Part shown: piece by piece, positions 1 through 63,605 of the stretch
How the letters are laid out: every line of letters begins with the position of its first letter
Numbering within the stretch: the stretch's first letter is position 1
Source: Osedax fenrisi
Taxonomy: Eukaryota; Annelida; Polychaeta; Sabellida; Siboglinidae
Reading direction: 5' to 3'
NCBI GenBank assembly: GCA_964019155.1
Contig: OZ025244.1
Location: forward strand, 42,413,782-42,477,781
DNA: 64,000 bases
Position numbers and translations under genes: made by a program
The notes under the pieces: model-generated
What the model saw: the letters and a program-made list of their open reading frames with translations, nothing else
What the model was told of the DNA's origin: nothing
The model's database searches: none

Positions 1-368
1 TTAAATTAATTTAATTTTTAATATTTTATTATTAATTTATTAAATTAATATTTATTTATATTTTAATGTACTATTTATTAATTTATTATATATACATTTT
101 ATTACAAACCCATTTACATTATATAATAGAAGTTGTATATTAGTGTTTAGTAATTTTCAAAAGAAAAATAGTATAATGTTTAATAATGTATACGTACTTA
201 CAAAAATTATTGAAATATATATTTATTATTATAAATTTAATTATAAATATAATATAAAACATATGTATATACAACATTTTATTTTAAATATTAAGTTAAT
301 ATATAATATTATATATATTTATTTTACAATATTATATTGAATATATATATATATAAATATATATAATA

Positions 369-675
369 TTAATAATAAAGTTTATTTATACACTTGAATA
401 ATAGTAGCAACAATTCTCTAAAGTGTGAACAAATAATGTTGACAACAAAAAAATAAATTATAATAAAATATATTTTTTCATTATTTTGCGGAATATTGAG
501 ATATATGGATAGCTTCGTATTGACAGAGGTAGCTTGTTCCATATCGAGGCCGCAGAAATCTTGAGGACCTCTTAGTAATTTGTAATCTACATCGACCTCT
601 TCAAGTTGCATGGGATAGCGCCTCGAGTATCCAGTTCTTTTCTCTGATAATAGCGTTGATAAATAGGAAGGTACA
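369..675 (-). CDS. Coding-like exon of an unrecognised minus-strand gene
   Basis: Seen: acceptor TTAACAG at 676-680, then an open frame to 369. The first part is dense in balanced codons and much richer in GC than its surroundings: VPSYLSTLLSEKRTGYSRRY, PMQLEEVDVDYKLLRGPQDF, CGLDMEQATSVNTKLS. Past about 490 the composition falls back to AT-rich and the translation becomes a hydrophobic run (IYFIIIYFFVVNII), so the real exon may end at an internal GT such as the one in ACCTCT|GTCAAT, or the tail may be a membrane segment. I do not recognise the family. It could be a host exon or a domesticated mobile-element piece. Confidence 0.5.
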
Positions 676-704
676 CTGTTAAAAATTATGGTTTTATAGA
701 CTGA

Positions 705-1010
705 TATTTACTGCAGAAAACCATCGAAAGGTATTTAAGAAAAAATATTTATTTAAAACGATATTAAAATGGTATTTTGTGAAAAACCCTAAACATGGTA
801 TTCTGTATATCTACTGTGGAAAATCCTCTAAATGGAATTCTTATTTTCTACTGTGGAAATCCCTCTAAATGGTATTCTTAAATCCGATAATAGAAAACCC
901 TTAATATGGTATGCTAAAAATGTCACTGCATAAAACAATCAAAAGGGTTCTATTATAATAACACTTCAATACTATTAATTTTACTGCAGAAAACCGTTTA
1001 CTTATTACAG
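705..1010. repeat. Minisatellite, about 60-bp unit
   Basis: Diverged tandem copies of a unit with core ACTGTGGAAAATCCTCTAAA followed by TGGTATTCT; variants ACTGCAGAAAACC and GAAAACCCTTAATATGGTA occur. Four to five copies are visible. Confidence 0.7.
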
Positions 1011-1149
1011 TGTACTCCAGAAATAATTTCTTTTTATAATTAAACATAATAATCTATAATTAATCTTGGAAGATACTCCTAGCCATCTTAATTTATTTAA
1101 ATAATAACTAGTCGAAAATCTACTAGAATATGGGATATTAAAAATAATG

Positions 1150-2440
1150 TTTATATATCTACGAATAACTCGTTTGATATTTTTTAATATATATATATAT
1201 ATATATTAGAGTTCCAATTAAGATAATATTCCCATAATCTAAACTTGATAGAACAAAACTTTCAATAAGTCGAATAGTTGATTTTATTGATATATATTTA
1301 CGATTGATATTTATATTATGTAAATGATATTTATCTGATTTATATATATGATACATGATCAAACTGTGATAAATTACATGAAACAATTATTCCAAGGAAT
1401 TTAATTTTAGATGAAGGTGTAAATAAAGATTATCCAATATAATATCAGTAAAAACAAAATTAGAAAGAGAAATATTTAATATCATAGTTTTACTACTATT
1501 CATAAGTAAATTATTATTTAAGAGCTATTTACGAATATTATTTGCACATAATATTAATTTATCGTGATGAAAAGATTCAGCGTAAATTTGAATGTCTAAA
1601 TTTAATTCGTGTTTTAATAAATTATGCTACAATTACGATTACTATATAGGATATAAATAAATAACGTAATATTAATCATAATTCGATGAATGGCGAAATG
1701 CAGTTCGGCCCAAAAATCCTTTAAGGGCGGGTGGGTGTGGGGGCGGGCGGGCGGGGTAGTCGTGTTTTTATATCGTTATACTAATGGAGTTGGTTGGTTT
1801 TTGGGTTGGGTTTGGGTTTATCTATACAGTTCGTAGACCCCGACGTTATTATGGTTATGTTATCCTCGCCTATCGAATAGGTCAGCTCTCGTGTCCTCGA
1901 TATTTGAATCCATATATATATGATATTTAACATTTGTTCTATTATATATTTCAAAGGTGAAATGTAAATCGTAAAAAGTAGAGAATCTAACGTGGATCCT
2001 TGTGGAACCCCGTAAAATGAAATATTCTCATATGGAATACAATTATGAATCTTAACCGAATAGTTTATATCTTTAATAAGTTGAATTAATATTTGTAAAG
2101 CATATCTAGTAATACCAATTTGTGATAGTCCATTGATAAGTATATCATGATAAGTACTATCAAAAACAAATGAAAGGTCAAGTTGAAATAATTGAATACG
2201 ACTATGTTTATCTAAAGAATAAAGAATCTAAACATGGTCTTTTTAAGATGGGACATATCAAAGATGATTTTAAGAATTTTGAATTTCACAGTTATTTAAT
2301 AATTCAATTATAATTGTAGAGAAGATGGGTGTAATAGTATTATCTAATTTTTTAAGAACAGAAAGGGTAAGAGGATCAAAAAAGGACGATGAAGTATATA
2401 TAATTATATAATTATATATATCAACAATTGGACGAGATAT
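1150..2440 (-). pseudogene. Decayed non-LTR retrotransposon reverse transcriptase
   Basis: Minus-strand frames read FYGVPQGSTLDSLLFTIYIS near 1990-2035, preceded upstream by LSFVFDSTYHDILINGL (palm motif A region, about 2140-2190), and followed by SFVLSSLDYGN near 1230-1260, the usual C-terminal palm/thumb motif. Stops and frameshifts are frequent, and the expected YADD block is missing where the G-rich segment 1690-1900 lies. LINE relic of CR1/Jockey-like type. Confidence 0.75.
1690..1900 (+). other. G-rich island inside the LINE relic
   Basis: In a region that is otherwise very AT-rich, 1725-1756 is a run of G3-G5 tracts separated by single bases, and 1791-1819 contains TTGGGTTGGGTTTGGGTTTA. 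Both can form G-quadruplexes on the plus strand. No ORF is evident. Confidence 0.7.
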
Positions 2441-2496
2441 CAAAAATTGAAAGAGGTGTTTACCAATATATTTATATATATATATATATATCTTTT

Positions 2497-2796
2497 TTTG
2501 TTATTTTTTGTTATTTTTATTTGGTGGAGTCCTTTCATCCCTTCCAGGAACTTAGATGAAGTTTTCACTTATAACCATATATGGCTCTAATATCCTTTCG
2601 AAGCCGCTATCATGTTAAGGCATCCATGGTTTTAACGAGAGCCGATCATTTATGTATACACAATTATATAAGATCACTTCTAAATAATATTTTAAGACCC
2701 ATTTTATAAAATTAATTAATGGTCCGGACGAGGGTCGAACCCGTGTCCTACTGCTTGTGTGTCTGACGCCTTAGCCACTGAGCCACACCGGCAGTT
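2497..2796 (-). mobile_element. tRNA-derived SINE, full length
   Basis: Minus-strand head (2796 downwards) carries a tRNA-like A box (GTGTGGCTCAGTGGCTAAGG) and a B box (GGGTTCGACCC), then a body shared with the other four copies (ATTAATTAATTTTATAAAAT, GATCGGCTC, AACTTCATCTAAGTTCCTGG) and a short (AAATAACAAAAA) tail. Five copies in this window show both orientations. Confidence 0.9.
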
Positions 2797-2800
2797 ATGT

Positions 2801-2807
2801 ATATATA

Positions 2808-2849
<42 letters not shown>

Positions 2850-3855
2850 TAAACAATACATAATATACAATTAGTTTAAATATTAAGTGTACAATTACAT
2901 ATATAATATATATGCAAATATTTTGTGAAGCAAGGATATAACACTACCTATCTACGAAATTGTATTAATATTCAGGCATCCTGCTGCTAACAATAGTATC
3001 GAAATAATTGAAATAGATTTAGGTTTGCTGCAATTTAATATAATAATAGTTTCAATTCTCTATTAAATTACATGCAATATAGATAACTTTTACTCACCAT
3101 ATAAATATGTATATGATTTAAAAACCGCATATATGGGTACACCATAATGTTTTTTTTATATTAGTAATGAACATAGTTTTCATATAAATAATAATTTAAA
3201 GCATATTATTTTACATTTCAAGTATATAGTTTAATACGAATTTAGATTATAAACAACACATAGTTCCGAAAATTGTACGTTATATGTGGCGATGTTGGTT
3301 TTTGTATACAAAATAGAATTATACAATTTCGCACGAGAGATATATTCATTAGAAAATATTTATATTTATACATTTTATAATATTACATATCAATATTTAT
3401 GAAAATATATTAAACATATATCAATTATAGAATTTTCATTTCTTTCCATTTTGTTTAGTCCTTAACATTTTCATATATGAAAGAATAATAAATTAATAAT
3501 GTATTCTTACGTGTACATTTTATTTAAAATAAAATACTAAAGATATCAATTGTATAAATTATAATCAATTATAATTATATTCTATTAATGTATACATTAA
3601 TCAATTAATTATTGTATGAACTTGGAAACTTATATCAATATTAATAATTTAATATTAAAAAAACAAACAAGTTTTGTGTATTTGTATCTGATTGATAAAT
3701 CATAAATGTATTTAATTATATTAATTATATGTGTTATTGTTTTTATATTTTAATAAAAAAGTTGATTAAAACATTAACATAATTATCAAAATCAGATTTA
3801 TTGTATATATATATGAATCATTAATCAGAAATGTATTTGTATAGTATACACTGTT
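2801..3855. other. AT-rich gene-free stretch
   Basis: A (TA)n tract begins it; the rest is unstructured AT-rich DNA with no open frame or repeat that I can support. Confidence 0.5.
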
Positions 3856-3859
3856 AAAT

Positions 3860-3963
3860 ATTATGGTACAGCGAATTCAATTCATAGGGTACAGATCGTT
3901 AAAATATCACACAATTTATCATGTAGTCTAAATAGTGCACACATTTAAACTCACTAGGGTACA

Positions 3964-4023
<60 letters not shown>

Positions 4024-4310
4024 AGGATACATATATATTAAATATTAAGGTACATGGCGGAATAAATTCACTAGGGTATACTCTATATATTTATTAGGGT
4101 ATATCTATGTTAAATATTAGGGTACATGACTATTATATTTACATATCATGCCATTCAATTATGTTATATATCATACAATTGCATTAGGGTACACAGTATC
4201 ATATAATCAGGGTACAACCAGATACGATTCTTTAGGGTACAGTTTGTTCATTTTTAGGGTACTGATTGCATTTATTCAAATTATACACTAATTAGGGTAT
4301 GGCTATGAGG
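3860..4310 (+). repeat. Interspersed TAGGGTAC motif cluster
   Basis: About ten copies of TAGGGTAC or TAGGGTAT (near 3895, 3955, 4072, 4095, 4118, 4185, 4208, 4233, 4255, 4292), 20 to 115 bp apart, all on the plus strand, separated by unrelated AT-rich sequence and one (TA)n tract. Isolated copies occur at about 6834 and 7374. Confidence 0.7.
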
Positions 4311-4600
4311 CCATTACTTACACCCTAGAAAAGGAACTCTTTTCTTGAAAATGGTTGCTGGGGACATTATGCATTTGAAGATATCTCGAATTCGACAGAT
4401 GTGATCATTCTGTAGTGTGTGGTGTCCTTCATTTTCTTGCGTGTGATGTCATCTGGTTAACCCTAATCTACGTATGTTTGAATTATATTGTAGTATCGTG
4501 TATTATAATGTTTGGATTGATGTAAGAGTAGGTGTAGAGGGCTGGGGTAGTCGACAGTTGAGGATGTTTCTCCAAGATAATAAAACGAACAAAATCTAAT
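4311..4600. other. Higher-GC unassigned segment
   Basis: Clearly richer in GC than both flanks, with CTTGCGTGTGATGTCATCTG and GAGGGCTGGGGTAGTCGACA, but no frame, splice pair or terminal repeat I can recognise. It may be the end of an unrecognised mobile element. Confidence 0.4.
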
Positions 4601-4689
4601 CTAGTATATATCATATATTAAACCTCATTTAATAATAAAATATATAACTGGAAAGAATAACAATTACATTATATTGTATTAATATTCAT

Positions 4690-5330
4690 TATTATTCCTA
4701 ATTATATTTTAAATTAATTTTAAATATCAATTTTTAAATATTATTATATAATTTTGTGAAAAATATCGCCACTATTTAAAATAGTATTTGAATATATTAT
4801 TAATAAGTATATTTAAATTGATTTTGATGTAAAATTCTAAATAATACTATATAGTATATTTCATATATAATTTACAAATATAGTACGAATAGTATTATAT
4901 ATTTCTTGATTTTGAATGTAAAATTCTAAATTATATTATACAATTTATAAGAAATAATATCGTAACTATTTAAAATAATATGTGCATAAATATACTAATA
5001 TTATGTGGTACATTTAATATAAATGTTACATAGTGTAAATAATATATTAGTTTTCATATATAATTTGTATGTTAATAATTATATTTGAAATTAATTTCAA
5101 ATAAAAAAGTGTAAATTATATTACATAATTTATAAGAAATAATATCATTCAATTTGAATATTATTATTAAGTATAACCAGGGATATAAATTGATATAAAA
5201 TGTTAAATTATAAATAATATTATATGGTATATTTCATATAAAATTAAAATAGAGAAATAATTTAATTATATATTTAATGATTTTGAATTTAAATTCTAAA
5301 TTATATTATAGGTATATTAAATTCATATAC
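4690..5330. repeat. Tandem repeat, unit of roughly 180-200 bp
   Basis: Repeated blocks containing AATTTATAAGAAATAATATC, TTTTGAATGTAAAATTCTAA and TATAGTATATTTCATATA recur three to four times with heavy divergence. Confidence 0.6.
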
Positions 5331-5723
5331 ACTTTACAAATAGAGAACGAATAACGTTATATGTCTTCATTATCTGTATATATGTATATCTTACAATATC
5401 AATACTATATTATTGTATTTAGATTTCAACGTTCTATTTGAAAACAACATATTTGGACAAATTCAATTGGAATCAATATTCATAACATTACACCTTATGA
5501 TAGTATATGTAGCAAACAATTTTCCGCAAATAATTTCTACCATACTCCAAAGAGATGTAATTTATATATATAATAACATATTATGCATATCCAAAACATA
5601 TTTGTATTATTTATTTTTAAGGGGACATAAATTGTAAAAATATTATATAATTTATTTATAAATTATATAAAAAATAGTAATTCAAATTGGTAGTAAATTT
5701 ATTTTATTAAAATTATTAATTAA

Positions 5724-5846
5724 TTATTTATTATGTAATTTAGTCAGAACATATTCATTATCCAAATCCAGTTTCTTCTCACTATAGAGATTCCAAAATA
5801 AGTTCTTATAATCTTTCAAATTGTATATTGATATTGAGAATCTTAT
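5724..5846 (-). CDS. Terminal exon of an unrecognised gene
   Basis: Acceptor TTTACAG at 5847-5853, then 40 codons in phase 0 and TAA. The translation is coding-like, with balanced charged residues: IRFSISIYNLKDYKNLFWNL then YSEKKLDLDNEYVLTKLHNK. Codon use is far less A/T-saturated than the flanks. It lies downstream of the M13 gene on the same strand, so it belongs to a separate transcript whose earlier exons I could not place. Family not recognised. Confidence 0.6.
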   Translation of the reverse strand: MRFSISIYNLKDYKNLFWNLYSEKKLDLDNEYVLTKLHNK

Positions 5847-6590
5847 CTGTAAATAAAAATAAAAATTTTTTCTTATCATATATATATGAATATATATATA
5901 TATATATATATAATATATATATGAATATATATATATATTAATATATTAATAAGTAAATATATATATATATATAAAATGCTAGAAAATATTGTAATGAATT
6001 ATATGAAATCAATAAACAATAATATTAAAATAAAATACTTACAATTTACTGCTATAAATATTAATGAAATAGAACATATTACGTTTTTATGTTAGTAAAT
6101 AATACGTAGATTAAACTATTCGGACATTACATTAATTAAAATTTATATAATTCTCTATTATAAAAACAGAATGATAACTTAAATCATTGATTAGTAGAAT
6201 AATGAAATACAGAACATAACTGATGTAATTATAATTATATCTAATTTATAGATATTTATATAGTAGAATTTATATATTTAATTTGTTTCATATTATATTT
6301 ATTGTCTATTTTAATAAATATATATAATTTATATTATATATTCTGCTAAAATATAATTAAATATTGAGGAGGGTTATATTGAGACCTACGTTTTTATTAC
6401 CAAACAATACATTAAATATCAATTATTATTTAATATAATAATTCCATAATCTTTATATATGACTGCATTACGTAGTTCTAAATAATGGATATCGACATAT
6501 ATTACAATTACATTTTTATTATTCAATTATTCAATTCCTATATTATAAAATAATTGTCCATGTTAATTTAGATGATTTAAGATGGTGTCA

Positions 6591-6776
6591 TACCAAAAAT
6601 AACAGCCAGATATCGACAAATATAAATTTCGAGCTGGTCGACACAGACCTTGTGTATGCTGTTATATATATAAATTACCTATTAAATCTTTGACTTGTCA
6701 GATATTGTGGAAAATTTTAAAATGAATAAATAATATCTAATTTGTATAGCCTGATATCATGCTGTTATTTTTGGTG
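6591..6776. mobile_element. Small inverted-repeat element (MITE)
   Basis: Left end TACCAAAAATAACAGCCAGA and right end (read inward) TACACCAAAAATAACAGCAT form imperfect terminal inverted repeats of about 25 bp, about 186 bp overall. The interior has GAGCTGGTCGACACAGACC. No coding capacity. Confidence 0.7.
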
Positions 6777-6885
6777 TAAAATCCAATTTATTCTAATTTA
6801 GACCTATATGTGGGTATTGTGGTCGATAGTATAGGGTACAATTGCGATATACACTAAATTCTTTACATTATTTTTATATATTTAA

Positions 6886-6888
<3 letters not shown>

Positions 6889-6948
<60 letters not shown>

Positions 6949-6964
6949 ACAATAATATATATAT

Positions 6965-6993
<29 letters not shown>
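6889..6993. repeat. (TA)n microsatellite
   Basis: Two long TA runs separated by a short GTAGTACAATA interruption. Confidence 0.95.
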
Positions 6994-7001
<8 letters not shown>

Positions 7002-7704
7002 AATTGTAAAAAATACATTATAACTATGTAATATGAAAGAATTATTGTGGGTATGTGTGAAGTTATAACTCCACATAAATAATAAGAATTATTATAGTGA
7101 AATCATTGTAATTAGCTTACTAACTATACAGTATATTATTTATATGTAAATATATGACATTTATATTTAAAATGTAACAATTAATTTATATTTAAAGCTA
7201 TTTATTAATATTTCAATAAGAAAGAATATATTTGTAATAGTAATTTATTTAAAAATTACTATATACTCTACTTTATAATACTTGTGATTATATTTATTTA
7301 GATAATAAATTTGTATTAACTTATTAATTAAATACATAGATTGTGTATCTTTTTTGATAAATTTATATACCGTAGGGTAATTAATATACAATATAATAGG
7401 CTAAATATAATATGTACTGATGGGCACATGGAATCAGATTAATATAAATATAGACAAGCTATCTGGGAACTAATATAATACGTGTTATTGTAAGAATATT
7501 TACATGGATATATAAATATACTTATTTTTAAATTTTAGTTGTCTAAAAATCTTAAATTGAATACAATATAAGTATTATAATAATATATATTATATATTCA
7601 ATACATTATTATTTATATAATTAAACACATTTGGGTGTTAATGTTTTGATTTTCTAGTTTAAAAAATAATGCTAAGTATATATATATATATAATTGAAAT
7701 ATAT

Positions 7705-7738
7705 ATTATGCATAAAAGGTATACCTTTTATGCATAAT
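7705..7738. repeat. Perfect 34-bp palindrome
   Basis: Self-complementary sequence centred on GGTATACC with arms ATTATGCATAAAAGGTA; followed by a shorter GGTATA palindrome near 7750. Confidence 0.9.
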
Positions 7739-8085
7739 TTATACCTATAAGGTATACCTATATTGTATATGTATTATACATATAATATAATAACGAATAT
7801 AACATATAACGAATTTAATATATGATATATTGAATTCGTAATTTGTATCACTAAATTTATATAATATAAATTATATTACATGTAGTTTATATAAAATTAT
7901 TGAATTTAATATATGTATAATAAATATACAATTTAAAATTATATATTTACGCCACAAAGCGTAAGATGTAACTCAATTATATATTTATTATACGAATATA
8001 TTGTATGCGTAATTTGTATTACTAAAACATAACTTATTAATTATATAAGTATTCAATAAATCTATCTAATAATTTATTATATTCT

Positions 8086-8249
8086 AAAAGGAGTTTCACA
8101 CCAACTCGAACGCAATTATTAACTTTAATAATTAGGTATAAAATCCCTTTTACATAGATTTAAATAATATAGTTAAACTTTAACCTATAATAATTATATA
8201 TTTATAATTATATTTAATAATTGCGTTCGAGTTGGTGTGAAACCCCTTT
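8086..8249. mobile_element. MITE with about 36-bp terminal inverted repeats
   Basis: GAGTTTCACACCAACTCGAA at 8091 and its complement ending near 8240 (TTCGAGTTGGTGTGAAACCC) are nearly identical and extend through CGCAATTATTAA. The loop is about 90 bp of AT-rich DNA. No coding capacity. Confidence 0.85.
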
Positions 8250-8284
8250 AAGTATAATTATTATTAGAATAATTATTTATTATA

Positions 8285-8450
8285 TGCCAATCTACTAAAT
8301 AGTTTGATGGTCATGTCGAGCTGCTAAAGTGTTCGCATACTATATTTCGTAATACAATGCTATCAGCTTTCATACCGCATGTAAGTATATACACCGTAAA
8401 AATATTTTAACGTAGTATGAGGTAACTCTAAATAATTATTGTGAGGTCGA
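8285..8450 (-). pseudogene. Broken copy of the 9600-9785 coding segment
   Basis: Minus-strand translation NYLELPHTTLKYFYGVYTYM parallels NYIELPLTTLRYSYGVYMTC of the intact segment, then stops intervene. The nucleotide match continues through CTGCTAAAG and TTCGCAT. A duplicated exon or element that has decayed. Confidence 0.6.
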
Positions 8451-8454
8451 GTCA

Positions 8455-8890
8455 CTTCGTCCGCTGGTCATCTCGTCCACCACTTCGTCCGCAAAATGTG
8501 GTCAATTCATCCGAAATATAGTATTTTTTCCGAAAAGTAACCATTTTGTCCGATCTGAATATTCATTTCGTCCGGACATATTTTTGCATAATTATACACA
8601 ATTTAAACAAATATATTTAATTAAATATAGACTATATGAGACTATATCATAACTTGAAATATTTTAAAATATATCGGACTTCGTAGATTGGTGTAATTCC
8701 TATGTTTTAGATAGGTCTCATTTATTTATGAAAAATACGTATAATATTTTCGATCTGTATAGTCATTTTGTCCGGACATATATTTAATTAATTATACACA
8801 ATTTAACTAATATATTTAATTAAATATAGATAATATAGTAATATCAAACTAGAAATATAGTAATATCATAACTGGAAATATTAAAAAAAA
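8455..8890 (+). repeat. TTCGTCCG-rich segment and about 190-bp tandem duplication
   Basis: 8455-8580 holds variants of (A/T)TTCGTCCG five to seven times. CGATCTGAATATTCATTTCG with GTCCGGACATAT at 8555 recurs at about 8750 (CGATCTGTATAGTCATTTTG), each followed by TTATACACAATTTAA. This looks like the subterminal repeats of a DNA transposon, with only one end seen. Confidence 0.6.
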
Positions 8891-9041
8891 AATTATATAA
8901 CTTACATTGATAATGTATAAGAAACTTATATAAAAGTTATACCTGTAGTTTATACAAATATATAGTATCTAAAATTTATAAAAACTTATATTATTATTAT
9001 GTATGTCCATGTATCTATATATTATAATTTAACTATGCATA

Positions 9042-9046
<5 letters not shown>

Positions 9047-9103
<57 letters not shown>
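9047..9103. repeat. (TA)n microsatellite
   Basis: Uninterrupted TA run. Confidence 0.95.
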
Positions 9104-9109
<6 letters not shown>

Positions 9110-9599
9110 GGTGTTATTATAATTTTACTATTAATAATACATATATATTAATCTGTAACATAATACAATCTATTACATAATGAATACGTATGCAGTATAG
9201 CGTTACAACAACAGCTAACCTATGACAACATATATGTTATTTTATATATGTACTGGTACATATCATTACATGATGTTATACAGTATACAATATATACAAA
9301 TTGTATTCAATGGCCAACTGCAGGCTTTACATACATGTCATTTTATTGTATTTACTTAAGGGAAAATTATGTTATATAAATGGATTTATGATATACTGAA
9401 TATATATTGTATAGGGAACTTATCTATGATAATCAGATATAATGAATCCACATATACGTATTGCATTTCTGACTGAGAAAATAAATACCATTAATTTAAA
9501 CTAAAGTATCTACATATATGTAAATGAATTTTGATAGTACATTACATAAATTATATAGTTTCAAAAAATCTATTATTAAAACAAATCCATGCTATTCTG

Positions 9600-9785
9600 T
9601 TAAATAGGTCGTCTGTCATGCCAATCTGCTAAAGATTTCGCATTCCATGTCAAGCTGTAATATAACTCGTGAATTCTATTAGATTTAATACCGCACGTCA
9701 TGTATACGCCGTAAGAATATCTTAATGTAGTGAGAGGTAACTCTATATAATTAACATTATGATTATTATTAAATGTTATTCTCAA
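9600..9785 (-). CDS. Unrecognised coding segment, duplicated nearby
   Basis: An open frame with stop TAA gives NYIELPLTTLRYSYGVYMTC, GIKSNRIHELYYSLTWNAKS, LADWHDRRPI. Composition is protein-like (several Trp, Cys, His). A decayed copy lies 1.3 kb away at 8285-8450 and a shorter fragment at about 9920-9955, so it is either a tandemly duplicated exon or part of a mobile element. There is an AG (AATTGAG) just upstream of the frame. I cannot name the family. Confidence 0.5.
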   Translation of the reverse strand: MRITFNNNHNVNYIELPLTTLRYSYGVYMTCGIKSNRIHELYYSLTWNAKSLADWHDRRPI

Positions 9786-10035
9786 TTATAACTTTATTAA
9801 ATAATTCACAATGAAATTCAATAATATTAAAATCTCGTGTATAGTATTCTTATTTAAATTTAAAAAATCCTTGTATAATAATATTTTTTTCATATTTAAA
9901 AAATCTATTATCACAAGAGATTAGTGCCAACTGCTAAAGTTCACCTGCCGTAATATAAATTTAAAAACTATTTTTCTTTTAATATGTATAATGTCACTTA
10001 TTTAATCAAAATATGTAGAATATTATAATATACAT

Positions 10036-10075
<40 letters not shown>

Positions 10076-10084
10076 TTTAAGTAT

Positions 10085-10330
10085 ATTTACTTTAACTTAG
10101 TTTTGATATATAGCTAAATTATATAGTTTATATTTATGTTTAATTTAACTTAGTAATAGATAAAAAATCTGATTTATATTTATGTTTAATTTGACCTAGT
10201 TTAAATACATAATTAAAAAATCTATTTTATATTTATATTTAATTTAACTTAGTTTAAATATATAGGTAACAAATCTAGTTTATAATTATGTTTAATTTAA
10301 TTAGTTTATAAACATATTTAAAAAATCCAG
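10085..10330. repeat. Tandem repeat, about 60-bp unit, four copies
   Basis: Repeated core TTATATTTATGTTTAATTTA followed by ACTTAGTTTAAATA and AAAAAATCT. Confidence 0.8.
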
Positions 10331-10510
10331 TTATTACATATTTAAATATGGTTAATATAACCAATTTAAACTGCTCACATTAACATTTATATTTCACCGG
10401 TAATAATAAACTAGTTTAAAATAGTTTAATCAACTACATTTGGTTTTCTGGTTGTATATATACAATCAATTTACTTTATTATATATATATATCTACTATA
10501 TATATATAAT

Positions 10511-10770
10511 AACTGCCTGTGTCACACAGATACACTTGGCATCAAATAACAAGTACGATGAAATGGGTTTTAGCCTCGTCCTGAACATTAAAATAATATT
10601 TAAAATTAATTTTATATAATTTTGTATACATAAATGATCGGCTCTCACTATATGATGCATGCTTTAACATAATAGCGTCTTCGAATGGAATTTAGAGAAA
10701 TATGTGAAAACATCATCTAAGTTTCTAGATGGGATGAAGGTATTATACTAAATGAAAATAATAATTACAC
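10511..10770 (+). mobile_element. tRNA-derived SINE, diverged copy
   Basis: Starts AACTGCCTGTGTCACACAGA and continues with TTTAGCCTCGTCCTGAAC, GATCGGCTCTCAC and CATCTAAGTTTCTAGATGGG, matching the other copies. The promoter-like A and B boxes are degraded. Confidence 0.85.
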
Positions 10771-10962
10771 AATATATATATATATATATACATATATATT
10801 TATGTTATGGTTTATTACACTTTAAAATTAAACTAATAGTATATATTAATAGATTAATAAATACATTGTAGCAATATAAAATATATAAAATTTAAAATAT
10901 TAAATATTATTAAGATTATAAATTTATTACTAAATTTAGAAATTTATAGATTTAACTCATTT

Positions 10963-63358
<52,396 letters not shown>

Positions 63359-63499
63359 CTATGAACAATTAATTTTGTAGATTTATAATTAAATATTATA
63401 TAGTATAAATAAAATCAATTATTTTATATTTAAATATTTTTAATTTAATTTTTCCAGTATATATATATATATATATTATATCATACATTTTGTAAAATG

Positions 63500-63605
63500 T
63501 TGTAAAATGTAATACATATAATACATGTAATACATACATTATAATACATACATTATAATACATACATTATAATACATACATTATAATACATACATTATAA
63601 TTCTT
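63500..63605 (+). repeat. Short tandem repeat, 14-bp unit
   Basis: About six copies of ATAATACATACATT, preceded by TAATACATATAATACATG variants. A second loose array of AAATATGAACATAATATG lies at 63825-63905. Confidence 0.9.

Noticed and set aside
4560..4600. LTR-like end (TTTCTCCAAGATAATAAAAC)
   Set aside because: No second copy, TG..CA ends or primer binding site could be found in the window.
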